This document shows, in pieces, positions 19,689 to 32,700 of a stretch of 64,000 nucleotides of DNA. The stretch spans positions 1-64,000 of the forward strand of contig NZ_JAOXHL010000001.1 in assembly GCF_025780085.1 (NCBI RefSeq), written 5' to 3'. The DNA comes from Ureaplasma miroungigenitalium (GTDB lineage: Bacteria; Bacillota_I; Bacilli_A; Mycoplasmatales; Mycoplasmoidaceae). Each line of letters starts with the position of its first letter. Positions within the stretch are counted from its first letter, which is position 1. The translations under genes and the position numbers were made by a program. The notes below the pieces were generated by a model. The model saw only the letters and a program-made list of their open reading frames with translations. It had not been told where the DNA came from and did no database searches.

Positions 19689-21311
19689 ATGCCCTTGTAT
19701 TGAGTTATTGGTTTTTTAGCATTTTGTTTGTTAACTGGTTTATGTGCCATTATTAGTATGTTATGAATGCATATTAATTATCGTAAACAATATCACCGTT
19801 ACTTGCAAACCCTAATTATTAATCGTCAAAAATTTGATGATCGTTTTTATAAAGTCTTCTTAGCTGAATCAAATATTTTCAAAGATGCCAAACCTCACTC
19901 TAGTGCAATTATCAATGAATATCGTTTCAGTATTAATGATCAAATTAGTTTATTAAATGACCAGTTAATTATTTTTGCTCAATTAATTACCAAGGGTTAT
20001 ATTTTTAAAGCCTTCAAATATAGTCGCCAACTAAAACAACAGTTTCAATTATTAGCTGATAATATTCAAACATTTGATAACGCCTTATATCAATTTTGAG
20101 CATCTTTTGATGAAAATGATGATCGGATTGTCAACCACTACATTACTAATAAAAAAATTGATCAAATATATAATGAGTTCAGTCATAAATACAATTTAAA
20201 CAATGACCACTATTTAAAAGCAGCTAATAACTTACGCGGACTAATTGCTGATTTAGAAACTTACAAACAAAAACACGAAAAACAAAAAGAAGCCAAAATT
20301 AACAAACTAATTATTAGTACTATTAAAAATAAATTTCATTTATTGAAGAACTTAATCTATTTAATTAGTACTATTAGCCATCTGTGCACTCGCCATAATG
20401 ATTTAATGAAGTATTTACTATCTTCCTACAAGAGTGATCAATTAGATGCGTATTTCATGTTAAATAACGAATGAAACGTCTTTTGCCGTCAACAGTTCTA
20501 TGAATATGTTAAAACATCTAAGTTTCAATTAATTTTCAGCGAATACCTATGTCGTTTAGAAACCTTTTTAGATACGTTGATACCTCAAGTATACGAGTAT
20601 TATAAAACCCAAGAAATCTATCAAGCTTTTAGTGAACAGATTACCAACTTACTTCCGATTATCCACCAACATTTATTAGTTATTGAAAAAGAAATGCGAG
20701 AAGCTCATATTCTATGACAAACAATTGATTATCCACGTGTGTTCAATCAATTAGAAACAATGATGATTAATGTTCAACGTTTAAATACACAATATACAAC
20801 TGTGCAATGGATTCCTGAATATTCAGCTTTAATGAATATTTATCATTTCATTAATGACTTTAATCTTTTACAAAATGCTTGAAAACAGTGAAATGAACAA
20901 ATCCAACAGTTAAATCAACAAATGCAAACTATTTATCATAAAGTACACGAAAACTTGTTTTATGTTCAACAAATATATGCTTTAAAAAACCAACAAATTG
21001 TTTTATTAAAAGATGACTATGAATTTTTAGTGAAAATACAAAAAGATTTAGCTGCTAAGAATTACAGCTTTTTAGATGATGCTGTCTATATTATTAGTTA
21101 TTTAAAAATTATTAGTGAACGTCTAGAATTTACAAAAATGTATGCTAATTTGATTATGCACCAAATACCAATTTGAGCGAACGCTTGCCAAAACTTTTTT
21201 GATGATCACAATTTAACTTATACAGCGATTAACAACCACAGTGTAAAAGAACAATTGGATTTAATCCAAACACATCTAGAACAAATTAATCAATATAGAA
21301 ACAAAAAATAA
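19689..21311 (+). CDS. EzrA-like septation-ring regulator (membrane-anchored coiled coil)
   Basis: 540-aa protein, ATG 19689 behind GTGGAGG. One N-terminal membrane helix (residues 4-27, WVIGFLAFCLLTGLCAIIS) is followed by about 510 residues of Gln/Lys/Asn-rich, almost fully helical sequence with coiled-coil character. Topology and length match EzrA (about 560 aa), which bends around FtsZ at the membrane, and ezrA also lies near rpsD in Bacillus. No sequence motif proves it; several mollicute proteins share this design. Seven or so UGA codons are Trp. It ends at a bidirectional terminator. Confidence 0.6.
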
Positions 21312-21332
21312 CACTAAAGTGTTATTTTTTTT
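21307..21332. terminator. Bidirectional terminator between converging genes
   Basis: AATAACACT / AGTGTTATT perfect 9-bp stem with T-runs on both strands; it overlaps the last codons of both converging genes. Confidence 0.85.
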
Positions 21333-24300
21333 GTTTTAAGAGTTCTAAAAATAAGAATAAATGATCATCCATATGGTCGGTTAAGGCAGAAATTAAATGT
21401 AAGTACAAACGGTTATAAATAATCTTTTCTTGATCTTGAATGATCTTAGGGTGATCATTCATCTTTAAGAAGTTATTCATCCAGATAACTTGTCCTTCAG
21501 TATAACACAATGTTTTAGTTAAAAAATAAGTGACTCTGAAGTATTTTGTCTTGTTATGTCATAAACCATGTGTTTTCTTCATAAAGAATTTTTGGTGAAC
21601 AACAGCAAAGATGATTAACGTCATGTTTTTTAAACATAAACCATATACATCCTTATGACTATCTTTGGCCTCATATTTAACTCATAATAATTGATAGAAA
21701 CGTTTTAAGTATTGATGATTCTTAAATTTCTTTGTTAAAAACGTTTTTTTACGGAAGGTATAAGGGGTTAATAAGATTTCTGATAAATAAGCATATCATG
21801 GTGTTTGTAAAGGGTTAATCGAAGCTTTATTTTTAAGTGGAGAATGGTGCACAATAGTATTTAATAAATCACACAAACCATACATGCTAATCGATTGATT
21901 CTCTAAAGCATGTAAGAAGATGTCTACATTGTTTTTTAAATAACTTAAAGCATGTATTTTAAATTCATCTAAATAAATCCCTAAATAATAAATTAAAGAT
22001 TCACTCCCTGCAGTTTCCATGCATTTTAATGTCGCTTTATCAAATCACTCATTGATAAAAAAACGCGAACTCATGAAAGTAATCATTTGATGAAAGAAAT
22101 GTTTTTGAATACTGAAATTAACATGTTTTAAATCGATTTGTAGTTCACGGAAGAAGAATTGAACAAATAAATCAGCGATAGCATCATTATTAATTAATTC
22201 AAAGAAGATAGCTTTTCAATCGTTAATTAAATCATATTTTTTTAGTAAATAAAATAGACTTTTTAAAAACTGGTTATGATCATTTTCTAATCAAATACGA
22301 TAAATGGTTGGATCGTGTACGATCACCGCTTGATAAAATTTCTTAATTAAATTTAAAAACTTATTATTATGTGAGAAAAATTGAATTAATTCATAATGCT
22401 GTTCTTGAGTAATTTTAAATGAGGGTAATGCAAAACGGTCTTTTAAAAAACCGACAATCATTCAATGCAAGAAGCGTCAATTTTTAATATTGCGCACTAA
22501 AAAATTAAATCCATTAGTAATTTTACGTCGTGAGTTAATAGAATCGACTTTTTGGTAGACTTGGATTAAATTGCGTAAAATTTTACCAGTATTTTTTAAT
22601 CAGTAAAAATCTTGGTTGATTAAAGATAAATCAAAGTTTTTAGCAACCAAATTAAATAACTCTTGTAAAGAGCCGAAAGGTCATTTAATCAGCTCGTCAA
22701 TATGACTTTTAGCACTTAAAAATTGTAAAGTTAATTCATGAACGCTTTTAAATAAATCAGCTTTATATAAAGGGATGGGTTGATTAATAGTATTGCCCAG
22801 GTGTTCAAATACATAAATCAGTCAATCTGCCCACAAATTAGTTTCCTGCATTTGATCAATAAAACGTGCTACATCCGCTCGATGAGCATCTAGCAACGGA
22901 TCAATTTTATTAGCTGTAAATAATTTTAAAATACGGATTATTAAACCAGTTAAACTAGCATTAATTAAAGAAGTTTTATCGCAAATTAAATGTTGCAGAT
23001 AATTAAAACGACGTTTAACTCAACTAATCAGGTTTTGCAGCATTTGATCAATCACATAGGTGTATGGATCAATTTGGGGATCATAAGAGTTGTGAAACAG
23101 GGTTTTAAGAATGATTTCCTCACAAAAAGCTTTTGCTTCACGTAAAAGCAGTAAATCATTAAAAATGATCTCTAAATGTTTAAAAATTTCTAATAAATTG
23201 CGTGCTAGTCCGGGATGATTTAAGGCGTGGAAGTTAATGTATTTAAAAAATAATGTGAGAAGAATGTTTTGTTTTTTAGTTGTTTTATTGCCATTCAAAA
23301 AAATGTGGTCTAAAAATAAGCTAATTTTATCTTTAATCGCTTGCACATCATAGTCTTTTTGCAATAAGACTTTAAAAATAACTTCTGCTAAAGTCGGATG
23401 GTTTAGTGGTCGCACTAAACTTTTTTGATCATTATTCATGCGCGCTTTTTTATAACGTTGTGAAGCTTGATAAATCAGAAAATTATCAAAGAGTTTAAAG
23501 CCGACTTCATGATCATTTTTGATCATGCTAAAGTTTTTTAACATGTGTTGAACCACTAAATAGAAGTATGGTTGAAAAGTTTGCTTAATAATTGGTCAAG
23601 CCTTTTTAAATTGGCGATTATATAGCAAATATATCAAATCGTAATGCATTAATAAATTATAAATATGCACTAGAAATAAAGATAAGTTTGTCTCGTTGAT
23701 CACTAAACGTTTTAAAGCTGTTAAATATTTAATGACCGGACTGGTATTTAAACCTCGAACTAAGTCATCTGGTAATACAAAAATTAACAGATTAAAGATA
23801 TTTGACCACCACGCATCATTAGTAATTAAACGGCTAATTAATTCATCAACATGTTTATGGTGAAATAAGTATTGGTTAACTTCAAAAAGGGTAATAATCT
23901 TGTTGTAAATATCAGTTTGCGATAAGATGTATTTTTGATATTTGAAAGTTTGGGTAACAAACAAGTTTAAATAATGTTGAAAACCGGCATTATTTAAAAT
24001 CGAAATAATAATGCTTTGGTATGTTTGCTTGATGATTTCATTGTATTTTTGATTGAAGAAAATATATAAAATAAAATCAATGATTTGCAGATTACTCTTT
24101 AGGTGTTGAATACTCAACATGAAATAATGTTTTCATTGATGAGCGTTTTTTTGCACGTAAGGGTGTTTAAAAACAATTTCGATTAAAGCATTAAAATGCG
24201 GGGCGTGAAAAATGGTTTGCAAGATATTTTGTCAAAATAATTGTTCACCAATATATGGCTGCTTATTTTTGATTTGAAAATTGGTTTGCATCATAATCAT

Positions 24301-25647
24301 TCAATCAGCTCATAAACCACTTTGAATAATCTGGTGCATTAAACTATAGCCTAATAAAACATCGTTATCCTGTTTAGCATTGAAGAAAACATATAATAGA
24401 TTATTGTGAAAATCTTTGATGAATAAACTAAAAAAGTTTTCTAAAAGATGGACAAATCCATTTTTATATCGTCGTAATGAACACATGTACAAATGTGTTA
24501 ATAAGGCATGTTGTTTTTCGTTGGCATATATGAAATCTTGATATTTTTCAATCAGTTCATTTTCCTTGTCAAAGACATCAAGGTGTGCAAACGTCTGCAT
24601 GATTTTTGTTTGTGTTTCTTCACTTAAAGAAAATAATTGTTGATAACAATTGTAATCAGATGATAAATAACGTCTAGTTAATGGTTCGGTTCAGATTTTT
24701 TGATAAAAGTGCAAGTCTATGCTTGTTTTTACAAATAAGTCAAAACCCATTTGCAAATAAGCTTTATAGCTAGGGTGCAAATCATAAAAGGCTGGCTGAA
24801 GGACATCTAGGTGTTGGATATATACCTGACGTAAAGGGTTAATAAAGTGGACATTGGTATTTTGGGCAGTGAGTTTGATAACATTCATCAACTCATCTCA
24901 CAATTGTAATGACAAATCATCTTGTTCATCAAAACTTGTTCATTGATCAATTAGTTTGCTTAGAGCTCCAAGTGGATTTAAATAACCGATTAAATAAATT
25001 TGAGTGTCAGGGTTGATTTTTTGAATAGTTTGGACTAATTGCGTATAATTAGCGATCATTTGTTGTTTTTTTAAATATAAGTTATCAAATAACAAATCAA
25101 ACGCTGTGATTTTATCAGTCCGAGTTTTAATTAAATGACCGATGTTCTTAATTAATTCAAAATCAATGAAATCAAATAACCCTAACGAAATAGTTAATAC
25201 ATCAGCTTGCTCAATCGTTTTGATTAAGTTGTTATAATGATAATCACTAGTATGTTCGTATACCGGTTGATCATATAAATAAAATTCATTAATATAGTTT
25301 TTTAAATGTTGATCAAATAAAGGTTTACGAATATTCGTTCATTCGTTTAGGAAACTAAAATAGTTATATCCTTGTTCATGTAAATATAAATCTGTTGGTT
25401 TATTCAGTAAATACAATCAATCAGTAATCTTAGCATGCAATAAACCTAAATTATCATACGATTGGACATCACAAACATTATATTTGCGTCAAAAATAGAC
25501 TAAAAAAGAAGCATATGAAAGTCCTTGGAGATCATTGTTATGATAACTACCAAATAATTCATATCCTAATGAGGGATCATAACCAGAGGCATAACTATCA
25601 CCAATGGCTACATAGCGAATTTTTTGTTGATCTTTGTGGTTTTTCAT
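21322..25647 (-). CDS. Giant SGNH/GDSL-hydrolase-like protein without signal peptide (paralogue 2)
   Basis: 1,441-aa protein, ATG 25647-25645 behind AGAGGAAG. It starts directly with an SGNH fold: block I AIGDSYASGYDP (Ser18 region), and a C-terminal block V FYDLHPSYKAY (Asp-x-x-His) at about residue 292. The usual GxND of block III reads GLFD (LTISLGLFDFI), so the oxyanion Asn is replaced. From residue about 320 to the end it is Phe/Leu/Asn/His-rich helical sequence resembling the repeat region of the upstream paralogue. No signal peptide or lipobox is present, and a stop lies in frame just upstream, so the start cannot be moved. Over 20 UGA codons are Trp. It follows the secreted paralogue by 24 nt. 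Catalytic activity is doubtful. Confidence 0.7.
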
Positions 25648-25671
25648 AAGGCTTCCTCTTAGTAAATACCA

Positions 25672-28600
25672 TTAACGTTTTTGACGGTTAATTGGTCGTC
25701 CTCGTTTAATAGATTCGAAGATATAGTTGACTTTGTTGTGGTTGTAATTAGTTGTAATTTCTGGACGTAAATGTGGTTTAGAACGTCAACATGTAATAAA
25801 GTAAATATAATCAAAATCACGGTAAGTTTGTTCAAACTTATAAACCGATTTATTTGATGAATAATCACCGAAAATGTTATTTCAAACACGGTTTTCACCG
25901 TATGCTGTTTTCCCTGATAAAGCTTTTCCGACAATTCCGATTCCATTCGCTCCTCAGAAGGCATTTCATCAGACCCCACCAGTTACCCCTCTGAAGTATG
26001 TTTCATGGGCATATCATAAAATAGTTAGGGTTAAACGGAACATCGCACGGTAGTATGGACTTTCATCTAAATATGTAAGATTTGGATTGTTTCTAAAGAA
26101 TTCTTCATCAGCTTTTCACATTTGTTCAGCTAAAGTTGTAATAGCTCCTAAAGGGTCAGAACCAGTAATTCCTTCAGGTGGTTTACCCTTAGCAATAATT
26201 TCGTTAAGGAAATTTTTCTCAACTAAGTTACGCTCGTGTAATCCATTATATAATGGTTGGTCTGCACTCAAGTTTTCATATTGTGTTAGTGGTGATTTTT
26301 CGAACACTAAATTAATTAGGTTAGCAACATAAATAACATGGATTTTGCGATCATCATTATGCACGTATGTTGTGTGAGCTAAAATTTTAGCAAATTGTGT
26401 TGTATCACTAGTGATATAAAGACTAATGATGTCAGAAATCTTTTTAATATTAACTTCATCAAAAGTAGCTAATTTTTGCTCTTTGAATAAATCTTGGATT
26501 AATTCAATTGGTTTACGTAAAAAGTCAAATTCCTTGATGTGTTTCATGACTTGAACAATAAAAGCTGCTACGGTTTCGATATCTTGTTCATTTGTATTTT
26601 CAAGTTTTAGCTTGTTGAACATTAATAAAGCTAAGTATCGTGTAGTTGGTTTTGAAATAACAAAATCAACAACAAAATCAAAAATATCTTGTTTTAAATG
26701 TGCTTCATAGTTATGACTAATAAAGTTGTTTAATACTTCTTTATAGTTCTTATTCATTAATAAATCAGCATATACGTTTTTATATTTGAAAACATCATCA
26801 ATTAGCGAGTTCAGAATTTTTTGTAATAACGCTGAGTCACGGAATCATGAATAAGCCCCTTGAATAAAGCGGCGCGTTTCAGTATCGGAAACTCCTGTTT
26901 TATCAACTAATGTTTGCGTGAATTTGTTTTGTAAAACATCAATCACATAACGTGAAAGAGGTGCTGATTTTAAGAATTTATTAATTAACCCTTTTAATGT
27001 TGTTTTTAATTTAAGAACGTTGTCTTGTTGTTTTAGAACATCAGTTTTTAAAATATAAGCGATTGTTTTAAAGACTGATGTTAATGGATCAGCTTTGTTA
27101 TTTTGATTGGATTCGGTTGTTGATGTATTATTCGTTGGTTTTAATAATACAGGGTCGAAAATTTCCTTGTATTTTTCATAAGGAATTAAACGTAATAAAA
27201 CGTCTAAGAAATCAATTAAATTCAATTGGTCATATTTAACTAGTTCAATGGCTTCGGCAATGAAATCTGGTTGTTTAACTTTTTGAACAAAATGTTGATC
27301 AAACAAGTTTTTAAAATTGGTATCTTCATCGATAATAGCGTGCATGTTATCTTGTAAGAAAGTTATTCCAATATCAAGAGTTTTGTTAACAATTTGTAAA
27401 TCAAAAATATGAGGTACAAAGACTAAAATTAAACGAGCAATTTTGTCGTGGTCATCCTTTGATAATTCAGGTAATTTTAAGGCTGTTTTTGTCGTTTTAA
27501 CAAATGCTTCACTTAATTCTTGAATAATAGGACTATTTGGACGTAAGTGTTTACTAATAATTTTCTTTAATGAAGAAATTACTTCTGTTTTGTTTAATTT
27601 AATAATTTCACTAATCAGCGAACCTAAGCTATTGATGTTAGCATACAAGTTAGCATCATCAATAAACTTATCAACGAAGCGTTTCAATTCATTTGTCAGA
27701 TCAGTAATTAAATCTTTGTTTTTAAAGATGCTAGCAAATAAATGTTCATAATCAGCTTTTAATGGTTCTAATAAAGGCACTTGAGTTGTTAAAGTATTGG
27801 CTAATTGAACGCTTAAAGCATCAAACATATTTGACAAGAAGCCGTTTTCACCCATGGCTTTATTTTGCATTACATCAACTAAGGTATGAACAATTTGTTT
27901 TCCTTTGTTTTTCGCATCAGTTGAAAGATTATAAGCTAATAAAGCATGTATATAAGCATAGTATTCATTAACTTTACTTAATGGTTGGTGTTCAGCAGGG
28001 GTTGTTGGTGATGGATTATCAGTTGGTTTCTTTAATAATTCTGTAAAGTTGATTTCGTTAATAACCGCGATGACACCGTGCGTTAAAACGTGTACATCTA
28101 AATCCGTAATTTCTAGAATTTGTAAAACATCAGCCACCATGCTTGCATATTGTGTTTGACTATTAAAACCTAAGATTTTTTGAGCAAATAATTTTGTTGA
28201 TTGCGTTTTTTGTTCAATCATATCTTGGATATAATGAATGTCAGTACTTGAAGCACAAATTTCTAAAACATTGTTCAAAATGTTTTGGTAAATAAAGGTT
28301 TTTGTTAAGTTTTTAGAAATCGCTTTGATTAGTGTTTGTAAATCTACGAAGTTTTGGTGCAGAATTTGATCTGGACATTTTTTAGTAACTACATTAAAGA
28401 CAATATAGCTTAATTGTTCACTAATAACATCATCATCTAAAACACTACCAATAATCTGGTTAATATCGGTTTTTATAGTTTCTTTATGGTGAGCAAAAAC
28501 GTAATTAATCAAACCGTAAATATCTGTTTGGTTTTGATAATCAACTGCATTCTCTACAATGAATTGAACCAGGTGAACAATTAATGATTGAACATTTTGA

Positions 28601-29712
28601 TCGTTATAAACACGTTCAAAAATTTTGTTAAATAAATCGGTTTTTTGTTGTTCATCTAATTGAATAATAGCATCTAAATTAACGTTTAAAATCAACTTGC
28701 TAATAGTATCAACAAAGTAATTCTTAACACTAGTATTAGCAATCACCGCTTCTACAATTTTACTAATTAAATGATGGATTTTTTGGACAGTTGAATCTGT
28801 TAAATATTTGTTTTTTGATAAATTATTTAAAACACCAAAGACTTGTTTTAAAATTTCAGAAACATTTACTGACTCATTAGTTGTACTTGGTGTTTCTGAG
28901 GTATTTGGTTGCAGCAATTTCAAAATCTTATTAAGATCAATGTGTGGAATAACAATACTTAATATTTGTTCTATTACACCTACATCTAAATCTTCAAAGG
29001 TTAGAATTTGTAAAAGGTTTAATCAATTTTCTAATTTATTAAAATCATTAGTTCAGAAGTTTTTTAAACTTGTTGCGTCTTTTTGTAAGAATTGGGCAAA
29101 ATTATTCTTAACTAAGGTTAATAATTTAGTTAAGTTATCATTATAAAACTCTAAATGAGGAATTTTTTTAACAACAAGATCTAATTGTTTAATCAACTGA
29201 CTCTTTTCACTATTGTTCAAAGGATCACCGATTAAAGAGAATTGATCAACTAATAAATCAAAAACTTGTAGGTCTTTTAAATTATTAAAGATAGCTACAA
29301 AGAAATCTTTAAGAACATTATCATTATTAGTCAAACTGTTTTTAATGAATGCTGCTAAATAAGCGTTTAAATCAATTGCTGTTTTGTATTGTTCTTTATG
29401 TTCAATCAACTCGTGTACAAAGCTCTTGACCAGGTTAATAAACGCAACATTAATGTCTTTGTTCTTCGTGAAAACATGATAAAGATTAAGGAATCATGCT
29501 TCATTTGTTTTAACGAAATCACTCTTAGCACTTAAATTTTTAATTAATTGATCATAAAATGGTTGCAGCTGATCAGATAACTGGTTATGGTAAGCGTGTG
29601 CAGGCTCAAGGATTGCTAATAATTGGTCAATGATTACCATTAGCTTTTGTTGGACTTGCGGGTCTAAATTAAAATTATTAAAGGCATTAAGATATTTAAA
29701 GATAACTGCCAT
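25672..29712 (-). CDS. C-terminal part of frameshifted giant SGNH lipoprotein
   Basis: In-phase continuation of the lipoprotein at 29696-35725 after a one-base frameshift. The frame is open from just after a TAA at about 29772, but the first ATG is 29712; no SD precedes it, so separate translation is doubtful. It encodes about 1,346 residues: helical repeat modules separated by Thr/Ser/Asn/Pro linkers (for example KPTDNPSPTTPAEHQP and KPTNNTSTTESNQNN), then a distinct C-terminal domain rich in aromatic residues (YFRGVTGGVWWNAFWGANG ... GRPINRQKR), the stop being TAA 25674-25672. UGA codons are Trp. See the frameshift finding. Confidence 0.7.
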
Positions 29713-32700
29713 GTAATCAGTTGTTGTCGCTGATGTTGATGAACCTGATTGGTCTTTGTTTTTTTTGATTTTTTATGAACTCAAAAATATTAACATCAAA
29801 GACAATGCCAAAAATTAAATCAGTACAATCTTGAGCGCTAATTTTCTCGTTTTTCAAAATTTCTAATAATTGGTAAGCAACATTAAGTTCTCTAACATCG
29901 ATTAACGATACCACATAGTTGATAAGAGTACGGTTGTCTTGTAAATAACCTTCCATACTTTCTTTGTCGCTGAATTTTTTCAAGATTTCATCAAGACCAT
30001 GATTAACTAGGGTTAATTGATCTAAATTCGTTACAACATTTTTGATGAAATTAGCTAAACGTCTGATTACAGGCGCTTCTTGCGTAACATCAAAATGTGG
30101 GTTAATTTGTTTAATGATAATACGTGCAGCTAATAATCAAAGATCAGATTTATTTTCCAGATTTTTAATGTATGCATAAAGTTTGTTTTTTAAATCCAGA
30201 CCAGCTTTATTCGTATAAAGATTAATTAAGTTAACTAAGTCTGTGGCGTTTTTTAAATCATTGTGAGCGGTAATGAAATGTTCAATTAAAGACATAAAAA
30301 TCGCTTTTAAATCATCATTAATTAATTCTTCAGCCACATTAGCTAATGTTTCTTGTGGAGTAATTGGTAAATCTAAACTAGTAATAATTTCTCTGATTGA
30401 TCTGTTATTTAATAATGGACTAATCAGTAATGCCTTAAAGTTTTTACTTGTAAATAATTCGTCTAGTAAATAAGTTAAGATTGTTTTGATTTTTTCTGGT
30501 TGTTGTTCAAATAATTCTAAACTAGCTAATTTTGTTAGAATCCGGAAAATTAAATCATTTAAATTATCTGGTTTTTTGATGTTTGATGTATTTGACGTTG
30601 TGTCATCTGATGATGGTGTATCTGCTTGCGGTTGATCTAAATGCGCGATAGCAATATGGATGATATTTTTAAAATCTTCTACACTTAGATCATCGTATTT
30701 AACTAATTCGAGAACTTCGACAAAATCCACTAAATTATTCATTAATAAATCAATAAATGGTTGTGCATTAATCGGTTTATTGGTAATTAAATTAGCTAAT
30801 AATTCTTCTGATAAATTAAAGAATTTCTCGAACAGGTTATTGTATAAAGCTAAACTTGGCAAGTGGGCCAAGACTTTTTTAATTGTTGTTTTAAAGAAAT
30901 CAATTTCTTCTGGTGCAAAAGTCGTTAATTTTTTCGTTATTAAACCAAAAATTAAGTCGACAAAACTGTCATTGATTTTCGTATTAGTAATAAACAGTTG
31001 AATGATCTTTTGGATATTATCTTTCAATTCAACTTTTTTGTTTTTAAACAAAATGTGAATTATGTCTTCTAATCCATGAATTTGCCCATACTCTGCATGG
31101 TTATCAAATAAATCATTGATAATTGTGCTGAATAAATTTGTAATGTTATCCAGTAGGGCGTGATCATTAAGAGCTGTCTTAATCAACATTTTAACTTGTT
31201 GGTTAATTCGAGGGTCACTATGGTATGTGATTTGTTCTAATAAACCACTGAAAACAGCATAACGTTCTGTATGACTAATGATAGTTTCATTTTTTAAATC
31301 ATCGAAAATAAAGTTAATTGTGTCCTTGATTTTTTGACCAGTAGTGTCCTTAAATTCTTGAACAAATAATTTTTGAATCAATTCGACAATGAAATTCATT
31401 GCTTGGTTAGGCGTTTCTTGTTCATTAACTTCATGACTAACTTCGTTATTAGTTTTTGGTTTAATAGTGAAGTTTAAACGCACTTTAAAAATGATTGTGT
31501 TAATAACATCAGCGTATTCTCGTGCAGAAATGCTGGAATTAATATTGTTAATTAAATCAGCAATTTGTTGTGGAGTTGATAGATTAACAGCTGTTAAAAG
31601 ATCTTTAGCGAATTTACTTGCATCATTGCTTAATAATTGTTGAATCCGGTTTGGATCAGCTAATAAGTTAAATAATTGATCTATTAATTGATTAAAGACG
31701 TCTAAGTTAGTAATGGTATGAATGGCTTTTTTAACAAAGTTTTTTAAAGTGTTTTGATCTTCGATAGCCAAACCTTTTCATGTTTTGTCCTTGTTAATAA
31801 GCGGAATTAGTAAGCCAAATACAAAATCAAGGATGACATCGTTATTTAATAGATTATTTAACAAGTTCGTTACTCAATTTTTTAATTCTGTTTTGTTTTC
31901 GTTGATCAAAGTACTGATCATACTTAAAAGGTTATCGGCTTTGTTAAAGGCTTCAGGATGTAAGAATGTTTGATCAATGATTTTAGTTAATAAGGCTGTA
32001 ATATCTGATTTTTCAAACAACGTATTAACTAAATTGTTAATAATTGTTTTTTGTTGTTCAGGATCATCTTTAAAAATAGACAAATTAGCATTAGTTAATA
32101 AAGTACGAATTTGGTCGCTTAATAATTGTTTTAAATTAGTTGCATTTAAAGCTGTTTGTACAATATGAATAATGATTTCTTTGACTTTTTGTTGGTTTTG
32201 TTTAACTAAAACACTCGCATTTTCCACTGATGGATTTAAGTATGGTGAGTTCAATAATTTTTTTAGTGTTTGGAAAACTAAATCTAAAACATCAATGTGT
32301 TTTGTTTGATTGCCACTAGGTGTTGTGTTGGGGTCATCTGGTTTTTTGCTAATAATTTTTTGTCAATCTAATTCGTTGATTACAAAAGTAATAACTTTCA
32401 TTAAATCGACATTTTTAATCTCTTGAATTTCAGCTAGTTCTAATAAGTTTGTAAATTCTGGAAGTAATTCGATAACATTAGTTAAAACATCACGTTTGAA
32501 ATCTTCCAAATTAGCATCTGGGTTGTGAGCTAGTGCTTCTAAATGATTTGTAATAATACTAAATAATTTACTTTGGATTAAGGCAAAGATTTTTAAATCA
32601 TTCACGTTCTTTAATAATGGTTTAATTACGTTAGTTAAAGCTTGTTTAACTTCCGTAGACATCGGGTTTTTCAAAGGCACATAATCATCAATTAAAATGA

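Noticed and set aside
25659-25979. Minus-strand open frame of 106 codons after the giant SGNH gene
   Set aside because: The giant gene's own frame, read with UGA as Trp, runs through this interval to TAA 25674-25672; the other frame is a shadow.
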